In this document: in pieces, positions 54,196 to 63,740 of the stretch | How the letters are laid out: each line of letters begins with the position of its first letter | How positions within the stretch are numbered: the first letter of the stretch is position 1 | NCBI GenBank assembly: GCA_014529385.2 | Contig: CM043970.1 | Span: forward strand, 48,365,279 to 48,429,278 | Source of the DNA: Adiantum capillus-veneris | Lineage: Eukaryota; Streptophyta; Polypodiopsida; Polypodiales; Pteridaceae | DNA length: 64,000 nucleotides | Direction of reading: 5' to 3' | The notes under the pieces: model-generated | What the model saw: only the letters and a program-made list of their open reading frames with translations | Database searches by the model: none | Told to the model about the DNA's origin: nothing | Position numbers and translations under genes: made by a program

Positions 54196-55116
54196 TGTTA
54201 ACTGAGTCAATGCCATTTAATAGGAGCTCCTAAATATCGAAGACGTACGGATGCACATCGAGGATGAATACAAAGAAGCAGTGAAGATTGGAGTTACACA
54301 TTTTCCACATTTTCCCAAAATGGTCATATATTGTAAATTCCCGATTTATTTTAAGCCATTGTAATATTTTAATGTGTTATGGGCTCAATGGGGGTTCCAA
54401 GTTGTAAAGAACAGGTCAGTTAGTGTGCCTAAGTGGCAGATTCAGTAAGTGGTGGAGCCCTAAAGGCCTTAGGCGCCCGGACATTGCATATTTTTACCCT
54501 ATGATATAACGAAGTGTGTAAAAGAAGTTAGGGTTCTCAAGATCATTTGTTGAGAGCACTCTTTGGTGAGAGCTCTTGAGGTGTGTGGCTATGGAGTCCT
54601 TGAGCTTTTCCTTGCTCATGTGACTTGGTTAACACTAATCAATGCTTAATTCTCTTTCACTATGTCACTCTCATACCTCATGTGATTACTAATAATGCTT
54701 TGATTAGATAGATCATAACTAATTAGTGATTAATCTCTCTCTAATCTTGTGTGACTGTCCTCTCTTGCTTGTGTGTGCATGTAAGTTTGATTGGAGTGTG
54801 ATGCTCGATAGATCTATGTGTGTGTGCTTGCGATTAGTGTGTTGTATGATAGGATTAGTGTTGTGTGCATTTTGCAATTGTTAGTGTGTGTGACTGGGTT
54901 GATTGGAGGTGAAGGGAAGTGGATGTGGAGATTGCCTATCATTGTGGCTTAGCTCCTCCATAGGCCGATAAGCTCACCTCGTAGAGTCACCATTCGAGTT
55001 GCTAGGATTAGCTCACTAATCGTGTGAGTGTTTCCATGTCCTAGCCGAGTAGCTCATCCCTCCAAATTGATAATTCTGTTGGTCATTGGAGCTATGCAAC
55101 GATGGGACCCCCAACA
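54196..55116 (+). repeat. LTR (family L), 5' LTR, 921 bp
   Basis: It starts TGTTAACTGAGTC and ends CCCCCAACA. It is followed at once by a primer-binding site, so it is the left end of a plus-oriented element whose body has been lost or replaced. Its flank (GCGAG) does not match the flank of the 50128 LTR, so the two come from different insertions or a rearrangement. Confidence 0.85.
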
Positions 55117-55145
55117 TTTGTCGCCGCTGCTGTCGGGGACGATGG
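55117..55145 (+). promoter_or_regulatory. Primer-binding site of LTR family L
   Basis: TTTGTCGCCGCTGCTGTCGG follows the LTR directly. It resembles the TTGGCGCCGTTGCCGGGGA leader of Athila-type elements, with small differences. Confidence 0.6.
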
Positions 55146-55940
55146 CCTATGCTAGTGTAATTATGTCATAATCGGATGTGTTTTCTCACTGATTTCACTC
55201 GTGTGTTTATGTTTTTGTGGATTTTGGATGTGTGTGCATGAAGCAATGTGTTCATTATTCCCTAATTTATCACCGTATCTTGCCAATATTGTGTGTTTAC
55301 ACACTCTAATTTCATACTAACCCCTTGCTAATTTGACTAATTTTGCTAACTTGCACACTAATTTGCTACAAAGGATTGGAGCTTTCAACCGTCAATCGAT
55401 CTTCATTGGAAACGTAATCAAAGTGGTATTCTCAACCTCCCTAGAATCTAAAGATGTGTAGAATTATGTAGAGACTCCACCATGATGCAATGTAATGCTG
55501 ATGCAAAGCAATGTTGATGCTATGTTGCTATGAAATTTTTTGAATTGTTCATTTTCATGCCGTCGTAATGCCGAAATTTTTCAGATTTGGTGGCGTATGA
55601 AATTGATAAGTTCTATTGCTGATTGGTGAATGTGAGTTGCTAATTGTGTGCCTAATTGATCTAATTTCATACTTGAATGGTCAGTTGCAAGTGTGTGTGC
55701 ACTAAAATCAAGTGTACGTGCATTCTAATTGAGTGTGTGTATGCCTAATTTTAGGTGTGTGTGCACTATTTTGCCTTTGATTGTGCATCTAAAAATCAAT
55801 GTGTGCTTAATGATTTCTCAATTGTGATGATTGATTTGTGTTGTGGTCCTGCCCAGCTAGAGATTTGTGAAATCACACTGCAATTTTGACAAGATTAACC
55901 CTTTTGTGTGCGCACCTAAAGATTGGTAAAAACTGCCAAT
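55146..55940. other. Leader of the family L element, no coding frame
   Basis: AT-rich, with repeated GTGTGTGCACTA and GTGTGTGC.TAATT motifs near 55680-55800. No protein is visible before the minus-strand retroelement begins. Confidence 0.4.
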
Positions 55941-55956
55941 CCTCTTAGAGAAGAGA

Positions 55957-56412
55957 GTATTAGCATTGTATCTTCTTTGTAGGCCTTGTGTTGATCTAAC
56001 CACTGATGTCCAAGGATGACATCTGCAAGCATTTATTTTAAAGGCTTCATCTGAAACTTTACATGCTCTTCATGATTTTGGATGCTAAGGGTAGCAACCA
56101 TTTCTTTTTGACCTATATGCAAACCTAGTATTGTTTTGCTATCATGTCTGCATGGAGTAATCTCTTTGTAGGCCTTGTGTTGATCTAACCACTGATGTCC
56201 AAGAATGACATCTGCATTGTATCTTCTTTGTAGGCCTTGTGTTGATCTAACCACTGATGTCCAAGGATGACATCTGCAAGCATTTATTTTAAAGGCTTCA
56301 TCTGAAACTTTACATGCTCTTCATGATTTTGGATGCTAAGGGTAGCAACCATTTCTTTTTGACCTGTATGCAAACCTAGTATTGTTTTGCTATCATGTTT
56401 GCATGGAGTAAT
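55957..56412. repeat. Tandem duplication inside the minus-strand retroelement
   Basis: About 200 bases (AGCATTGTATCTTCTTTGTA, CTGATGTCCAAGGATGACAT, GCATTTATTTTAAAGGC, TTTCTTTTTGACCT) occur at 55957-56164 and again at 56217-56412, with a partial third copy between them (56165-56216). The two large copies are almost identical, so this is a recent event. Confidence 0.85.
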
Positions 56413-57440
56413 CTCTAGAATGATCTGAATTTTGTATGCAACCATATTGTACTTTGCTTCGTTATCAAGTAGAGCATTGCATTTGACACTCGCTTTTTTT
56501 GTACTGCTGAGAACTATAGATGTTCTCATTGTTGGTTCTATTGAAGATCTTTGTCCAGCTTTTTCCATGGTCTCATCTTGATCTAGCTGTGTCTCTATGG
56601 AGGGTGACTTGAGACTTTGTTTTTCAATCTGACTTACATCACCTGATTTAGCTTGCAATGAGTGCTTGATCTTTGGACTTCCTATTGCTTCTTGGTTTTC
56701 TGCAACCTTTTTCTTCTTTACTTATGGCTTTGGTGGCATTCTCTTCTCAATAGCTATCGTGGTTGCTCTTTTCTCTATTTGGTTTGCACTTGCTATTGCT
56801 TGATTTGCTTTAATCTCTTCTGCAGTTCTATTCAACGGAGATGAATCATCTTCAATAAGTTCTGCTTTGATATCAGTATCCATTTTAATTGTGCTTGAGA
56901 ACTTTGTGTTGCTGTCCGTGGGTGACCATTGTTGGTCTTCATTCTTGGTTGTCTCTGAAGACTGCATCATGTTTACATTTTGTATCTCTGACATCTTCTG
57001 GGCCATTGGCATTCCCATTATGATGTTGTCTGGCATGTCTTTTGTTTTGATCACGTGGAATTGAGCTATGATTATCTGTGAACTTACTTCAATGGTGGTG
57101 GAGATGATTCCCTAGCATTCTGCTCGTTTGTTTCCTGATATACTCACAAATTTAGGAGCATCTTTCAGTTGTGGTTGGCCACATCTTTTCCAAGTGCAAA
57201 AGGACATGAGGTTCTTGTCTAGTTGAAAATCTAGCTTTACTTCTGTTGACAGCTTTTCTTTGTTTTCACCAACAATCTTGCACTTGATCGTCTCAATATT
57301 TGTGTCTGAATTGATTGCTTTTGCTGTGGCAGTGTCCTTTGGTTGAGCTTTATCTGCATTTTCTTTGCTTTGACTACCTGCTTGATGTTGACTCCATTGG
57401 ATGTAACATTGCACCTTTTGATTGCAACTATTCATAATTG
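55957..57440 (-). pseudogene. Retroelement with two retropepsin-like segments, minus strand, copy 2
   Basis: Reading leftward, the first segment (57435-57000) has CTWKRCGQPQLKDAPKFVSI, GNKRAEC, then IISTTIEVSSQIIIAQFHVI and DNIIMGMPMAQ. A hydrophilic linker follows. The second segment (56660-56030) has CNALLDNEAKYNMVAYKI in the place of the active-site region, then LHTGQKEMVATLSIQNHEEH and DVILGHQWLDQHKAY. ILG/IMG.P and ILG.QWL are retropepsin end motifs, so there seem to be two protease-like modules. Frame breaks and the tandem duplication show decay. No reverse transcriptase is present to the left. Confidence 0.55.
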
Positions 57441-59040
57441 TCCACCTGCATTTGAGTAACCCTTGATTTTAATAGATCCACTGTACTTTCTATCAGAATT
57501 TGTCTCTTCGGAGAGTTTGGTGGTGACCTTTGTGTAGCTTTCTGGACTTTAGGTATCATTGGTTTTGAATTTTCTATCACCTGTTCTGGCAGCTTGAGAC
57601 TTTGCATCAGATAGTCTTTGACTTCAATCGGGCCATCCGTATGGGTTCGTACAAGGTTGTGATCTTGTTGATATTCGTTACCATGTGCATCTTGATATGC
57701 ATATGTGAGCTTGGTAACATGTAGCTGTTTGAACTATGGGATATGTCGGCTTTTGACTTTGACTTATGGAGATCAGCTGAAACTTTTTTCCTTGATGATC
57801 TTCATAGAAGCAATTATCTGCAGATTCTGATGGAATCTCGGTCAATTGGAAACTTCCAACAACTATATAATCTTTCAATGGTTTCTGCTTTGAAGGGGTT
57901 TGTTGACTAGAAGCTCTAGGGCTTCTAATTGGTGTAGCATTTCCTGGTATTAGAGTTGAGCTTGATGGATTTGCAACTCCCCCCTTCCTAGGGTGATCAC
58001 TATAGCTTGCTTCATTATAAGAGTTCTAAATTGTTTGGCTCTGGTTTAGTCTCACCTTTTGGAACTGTGATGACACACTTTGGGTAGCACTGTCAACGTT
58101 GACATCTCTAACCCTTTTGCATAGTTTCCTATGTATCTCCGTGAAACATGACAAATTATTCCCCAAGTCAAGCTGTAGATAGCATTATCTTTGCCCTGAT
58201 ATTGTCTATCCCATGGGTCTCCTATGATATGAGCTTCTGTGGTTTCAGGACCCAAGGCATCATAGATGCTAGGCTCTCGTCTATATCACAATTGTATTGG
58301 TCAAAGTATATGCTCGTTTGGCTACAATGTTGAAGCTTGATTTCCGATGGAGGAGAGTTTGGCTCTGAACACATTTTTGTGTTCACTTGGGTAATATCCT
58401 TCAGCTCTAAAGAGGATGGGCTTTAATAGATTCTTTTCTTTGAAATGAATCATCCTTTCTAATCTATCACTAGACGCACTTCTATGAGCGGGTATGTGGG
58501 CCGTTCAAACACTGGTTGATCCTTTTTGTACAGTTTTCCTTTTTGGTCTACATAGTGTGCATATAAATTATGTGTACCATACAAAGCTAGCATCATTGTG
58601 TTTGATGTATCTCTTAGACTCGTGAATGATTGCACACTTGTGGTAGTGGATGCAAAATCATTTAAAAACCTAACCGTCTTTTCAACATTTGGTGAGATCT
58701 GGACACCTTGACCAAATTCATGCAGGAATTTGTTGTTCAAAGAATTAATTTTAAGCTTTTTAGGTGCCTGTGCATCTTTATGATGATTTTGAACTTGCAG
58801 TGCTTTTACTGGTGCTTTTAATGGTAATGCAGAATCATCTGATTGCATTAAAAGTAACGAGTTAAATGCGCTTTCATCAAGATTTGCGTTTCCAATTTGC
58901 TACGTGCCTTGCTTGGTAGTTGATGTATCCTTGTTGTCTGGATTCCTTGGACAATCTTCAGAAAAATGTCCACCTTTTCATCTACAATCTGAGCAGTACG
59001 CCATGACTGGTGGTATTTCATTTGTTTCCGTCATATCAAG
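57441..59040 (-). pseudogene. Gag-like region with zinc knuckle, minus strand
   Basis: At 59010-58965 the minus strand reads YCSDCR, a stop, then KGGHFSEDC: a CCHC knuckle with one codon changed to stop. Downstream frames (58848-58459) read KINSLNNKFLHEFGQGVQIS, ALYGTHNLYAHYVDQKGKLY and RPTYPLIEVRLVID. Others (57878-57678) read VVGSFQLTEIPSESADNCF. The protein-like composition continues into the protease segments, so this is the gag and spacer of the same element. I do not recognise the sub-family. An endogenous pararetrovirus is an alternative, but no reverse transcriptase is available to decide. Confidence 0.5.
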
Positions 59041-60137
59041 CTCTAGCTGAGAAGTTTCTGCTTCTATGCTTGCCAAGTTTTCGACAATTCTTTTAAAACA
59101 CTGAGCATCAAGTTGTAGATTGCTCCATCTTGACCTTTGTACCGTCTTTGGCTTGGTTCTTGAATTAGACTAGCTTTTATTGGTTGATCTGTTGGATCTT
59201 CCAATTCTGGCTCTCGACTAAAGATCTAACTACTATAATCCATGTACAATGACCCTGATTGCATATGCACCAACTGTATGTTTTGATGGCTTGTGCAGAT
59301 TTTTGATAAACGCTTGGGTTGAATTTCTAAACTTCTATCTGCACTTCATCTTTGAGCTTGCAATACTTGGCTCCATTGAAGTCTGTGAACATCTGGGAGT
59401 TCTCTAAATCTGGCTTTACTCTGATCAATAGGATCTTGGCTCCTGTGTTGCTTTTGCTGCTCATCAAGTATCTATGGCCTTTTGAATCTGTGTACAAAAA
59501 TTTATCCCCATTGTAGCCATATAGCTGTAAAATCTGTTATGTTGCAGTTGTGCATGTGTTTTCACTGCTACTGGCTTGTTCTGTTGTACTTGAACTCGCA
59601 GCTCAATTTTAGTCCATGATGGGTGGTTCTGTAAAAACTATCTCCTAGTATATTTTGGTGTTGATTAGCAGAATTTCTCCTGCTCGGTTTTGATAAAACT
59701 CCTTGTGGCAAAGTACTTTTACTATTGATTGCTCTTCAGACTCACAAGAGTTGATTAACTCTTGCTTGAAAGTGTCAGAATTACATTAGGAAATTTCAGA
59801 GGTCATTTGGAGGGCCATATGAAGAGAGAGAAAAATAGAGCGCGTCCAATGAGCACGAAGGCTACGTTACGTAGGAAAGTACGTGGAAAGACTCAAAAAA
59901 TAGGAAAATAGCATAAAACTTTCACGAATCTAGGATTGTAGCATCGTAATTTCCTTCCTTTTACCGAGCTTTTAGGTGCTTGCATGTGGTCCCACTTCTG
60001 ATATTCTCTTATGGTCATTAACGTACTGGAGGGTGACCATTAAGCCCGCACAAGATATTGATTTTCTAAAAAACTTTCCATCCATTAGAATGCTTTCAAA
60101 GTGAATCTCCCTCCACTAAAGCTTTTCTCTGAGAGCT
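59041..60137. other. Rest of the retroelement gag, then upstream region of the 60 kb gene
   Basis: From 59041 to about 59780 the minus strand still has gag-like frames (LQLDAQCFKRIVENLASIEA...). After 59.8 kb there is AT-rich sequence with no recognised promoter motif before the ATG at 60138. Confidence 0.35.
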
Positions 60138-61498
60138 ATGGCTTCCACGTCTTCTCGCCCAAGAAGCTCCAAGTGTTTACTGTCTCTCACACCAACAACC
60201 AACAGCTGCACTTTGCCTAGAAGGCCAAGTAGTAGCATATCCTCAATTACAATATCAACTTCAATAAGTGCAGAGAACCAATGGGTTGGACAAAGGATAA
60301 ACAAAGGTTCATGGGTCCTCATGCAACCAAGAAGACCCAAGAGGTCTAGTGGTATCAACGTTTACCGGTCAGCATGGAAGGCCAGAGTGTTGGATTTCAA
60401 AGTTGAAATCGGCAAAAGATCTGTAAAGGAAGTTCTTGTTCAGCATGTGTTTACCCATCCAGAGGTGATAGCAAACGGTGGAAATGTATCAGATATACAT
60501 CAACCACGTTGCAATTGTAAGTACTCTTGACATGTGAACTTACTGATACTCTCATTATAACTTTTCTTATATATTTTGCAATGTTTCTCCCGCTTGTTAT
60601 GAGCAATGTCTCCATTCTTCACAGCTCAATTACATTAGATTTGTCATTTTTACTTATTGATACTCTTAGTTTAACTCTTCTTATATATATTGCAGATGTT
60701 TATCTCTCTTCTTATGAGCAATGGGAGCCTGTGGAGTGCATAATAGGCCTCTTCCATGTTGTTCATGCCCACATTGGTTCTCTACAGTATTCAGGGAGGA
60801 GCAACAAAAGACTGGCTGATGAGGGAATATTTTTTTATGACCACTTCTACCAACTCAGCTCAGGGAATAAGAATGGCATGTTGGTGAAAGTGCCTCTACC
60901 AACCGATTGGAACACTGTGGACTGGCCAGTTCCCGAGGAAACAATGGTGGAGGCAATGCGAAGTAAGCTCTACAAGGATATACAGAGGTCTCTACGTAGC
61001 TCTATTCCCACCAAACTGGTTAGAATTGCAAACTTTTGTCCTGTTGCACTCTTCATAGAGTTGTTTCATAGCTACAACATCCATGTTACGAAAACTATGT
61101 TCATGTGCAAGTCATTTCAGCAGTCATCCTGTGACAAAATTCTTGACAGAGGATGGTATGTAAATGAAGAGATTGGTTTACGGTGCGAGGTCATGCTTGA
61201 TACTCTAGTTGTCAAGTACATGATTGCAAGCCAATCACTGTTACTCTCGTTTTGGTATATGCGATTACAAATGCTCAATGGTAAGTACATTCCTATGGAC
61301 CAGGTTTCTGCAGGTTTGGAAGATAATCCTGCTGTGGATGTGGAAGTGATTGATAAAGAGCATGGCCTACTGTTGGTGGTTACAATAAGGGAGCTATGCA
61401 GTCTTCAGCATTTGCGGCATGACATAATTGAAGAGTCAATGGACAGGGACCTATCAGATTTTTCCTTTTTCCTAGCTGGCCGTAAGGTGATGCGGTGA
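60138..61498 (+). CDS. Two-exon gene, 393 aa, transit-peptide-like start, unknown function
   Basis: Exon 1 is 60138-60516 (ATG; GTAAGT donor at 60517) and exon 2 is 60696-61498 (TTGCAG acceptor; TGA). The phases match (one base plus two). The first about 45 residues are rich in S, T, R and P with almost no acids (MASTSSRPRSSKCLLSLTPT...), as in chloroplast transit peptides. The rest has SAWKARVLDFKVEIGKRSVK, EQWEPVECIIGLFHVVHAHI, VPLPTDWNTVDWPVPEETM and EVIDKEHGLLLVVTIREL, with no motif I can assign. It looks like a real, undamaged gene. It is convergent with the minus-strand gene that ends at 61771, 273 bp away. Part of exon 2's start and the intron end is duplicated within the intron (60538-60610). 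Confidence 0.75.
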
Positions 61499-61680
61499 AG
61501 GGAAAAAGATATTTTGTGCAAAGAGTTGGATGGTCGGGTTGAAGTAGTGTCAATGTAACAGATATTCTTGTGAACCCAAGTGTATACAAATGACTTTCAA
61601 TACATGAAGTTTATTGAGCTCATTTGTCAATTGTGCCCTGTGAAAAGTGTGCTTGAAATACATTTCTTTACCATGTCAAA

Positions 61681-61681
<1 letters not shown>

Positions 61682-61736
<55 letters not shown>

Positions 61737-61739
61737 CAA
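61682..61739. repeat. (CT)n microsatellite between the convergent genes
   Basis: A CT run with two interruptions (TTT and TTCT), about 58 bases, in the 273 bp gap between the two gene ends. Confidence 0.93.
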
Positions 61740-61770
61740 TGTTAGACAAGACAAAGACATGATAGAAGAG

Positions 61771-62334
61771 TCATCTTAATTCATTAGAAAGTACAAACTC
61801 GTCCGTGAACAATGGACTGAGATACAATTTCTGTAAGTATGGAATCAGAATGTCTTCAAGGTAAAAATCGAAGGAATGCCCCTCGAAAGAAGGTGGTGAG
61901 ATAGTTGTTCCTGGCGGATTTAGTTCTCCCTTTTCAGGAGTATCATCAATCTGTAGTGTATTAGTTGCATCAAAGGGTACACCGATTTGGCTAAACGGTT
62001 TGTACAAAAGAGGTAAGTGTGGTTTTTTAGGGTGGTAGTGGCCCTCAACGGTAACGCATTTTCTTTGATCATACAAAAAGGCAAAATCTTACGTGTGAGC
62101 GTCGCATACACTGCAAACTATTGTAACTAGTGGCGACAAGTTTTGCCTTTGCATTGAAGACCATATGGCAACTCTGAAGCGCGGAAGAAGAAACTAAATA
62201 AATTCCTTGGTTCCTGGACGAACCACTACTCGACAAATTCCCATCCAAAACGTTTGCAAATCCTCAAAGGTTTCTGTGTCACCGAGAGGCACGCGCATCA
62301 GCAGCAATCCATTGACGTCCAAGATAATCAACCT
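61771..62334 (-). CDS. Exon with FCP1/NIF-like HAD domain, two in-frame stops
   Basis: A TTTTACAG acceptor, then RLIILDVNGLLLMRVPLGDT, where DVNG is motif I (DxNG, as in plant FCP1-like proteins). RPGTKEFI, TAG, FLLPRFRVAIWSSMQRQNL, TAA, DFAFLYDQRKC and DTPEKGELNPPG follow, all in one frame to TGA. The residues on both sides of the stops keep family spacing, so both stops look like base changes in a once-working gene. Confidence 0.75.
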
Positions 62335-62406
62335 CTGTAAAAGTTGACAAGTACATATAAGTAGTTAGAAGCTGAACATATTTTGCCATACTTGAATAGA
62401 CATTAC

Positions 62407-63054
62407 CGGAACAATCGTATCTACAGGTAGCAAGGGTCCATACTGGGTCTCTGTAGTGTTGATGTCGTTGTTGCTCTCCTCTGCTTTAGCTTCATCATTC
62501 ACATCTTCATAGTCATCATTCACATCTTCATCAGGGGTCTCCCCCATGGCTCTTTCTGCCTCATTCAAGGTTTCCTCCAAGGTCTTTTCCTCTCCCTCGG
62601 TTGACCGGCTTGCGTCATACATCCTTGCCGGATCCATATCAGTTTGCTCATCCCTAGGCCTGCTTTCCTCATCCATATCCTTTTGCTCATCTATAGGCCT
62701 GCTTTCCTCATCTTGGGTTTCAGCCATAGGCTCTTTTGGCTTCTCCACTGGCTGACTTGGCTCTTTCATTGTCTCCTCTGGTTGTACACTAGCACCTTCC
62801 ATATGCTCATTTGACCTTTCCTCATCCTCGGCTCTTTCATTTTCTGTTGATATGACCCCCTCGGCCCGTTGTGATTCCACTGTATCGGATGCAGGGGTTT
62901 GTCGTGGTGGCACGTCATGTATTGTTAGATCAATAGTACGGTCATCCAAGCCGCTATCTTCAAGCTCTCTGGGGCTAGACATAGTAAGCAGGTGTTGTAT
63001 TAAACTTACCCGGTATCTTTGCAAATAATCATATGTGTAGTTTTTTAAAGCACT
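62407..63054 (-). CDS. Exon with acidic linker, alternative start possible
   Basis: 216 codons. The first 15 (SALKNYTYDYLQRYR) end at a GTAAGT that could be an internal donor, but the frame stays open through SSPRELEDSGLDDRTIDLTI and a very E/D/P/T-rich stretch to a GTAATG donor after DTIVP. The internal MSSPREL could begin a separate phosphatase gene. Confidence 0.65.
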
Positions 63055-63135
63055 CTGCAAAATTGAAAGACCACATGGTGAGAATTCTTTTATAAACTAA
63101 ACCAAAACTAACTGAATGCATTGCCAAATGGTTAC

Positions 63136-63319
63136 CTTAGTCATGAAAGGTTTTAATGCAAAGTAGCTTTGCAGGACATATTCTGCATGGAGAAGACATC
63201 TCCAGCCGCAAGAATTTCCATTGGTTTGATTTGGGACAGGTACATCTTTGATTGGGGCCTTGTATAGTTCATACCTTCCACATAGCTTGCCATAGGCAAG
63301 CAACAACCTCTTTATACAA
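63136..63319 (-). CDS. Exon with the Ulp1 Gln-Cys region
   Basis: A TTTGTGCAG acceptor, then CIKRLLLAYGKLCGRYEL, VPVPNQTNGNSCGWRCLLHA and EYVLQSYFALKPFMTK, ending at GTAACC. Q...NSCGW contains the oxyanion-hole Gln and the nucleophile Cys of C48 proteases. Confidence 0.88.
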
Positions 63320-63407
63320 CTGCACAAAGCAATGTCAAGATGTTAGCATGAGGCTTCAAATTTACATGGATATCTATAAGAAACACTTTCTGATACAAAA
63401 CACTTAC

Positions 63408-63630
63408 AGCCTAATTTCAGGGTGGGTTCCTTTTATTGAATTGAACACCCACACTACTGGTTGGTCAACATCAAGGCATATGAGACTCCAGTGATGGTTG
63501 TTCTCATATGGAAAGATGATGACAGTAACTTCCAACATAGCACAGTGGAGAAACCAACTCTCAAAGGTCCCAGATGGACTATTCTTTTGTCTAATAATCA
63601 CTGACATTTGTGGATCAAGAAGAAACACCT
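63408..63630 (-). CDS. Exon with the Ulp1 histidine region
   Basis: A CACACAG acceptor, then VFLLDPQMSVIIRQKNSPSG, WFLHCAMLEVTVIIFPYENN, HHWSLICLDVD and QPVVWVFNSIKGTHPEIR. HHW is the histidine part of the C48 triad. It ends in phase 2 at a GTAAGTG donor. Confidence 0.85.
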
Positions 63631-63740
63631 CTGTGTGGGTGTGCAGTGGGAGTTGACTTTTGATCAGGCTGCAGAGACTTTACCTGAGTTAGCAAACCTA
63701 TTATCTGAGTTTTCAAAGCTAGCAAGATAGTAACACTTAC

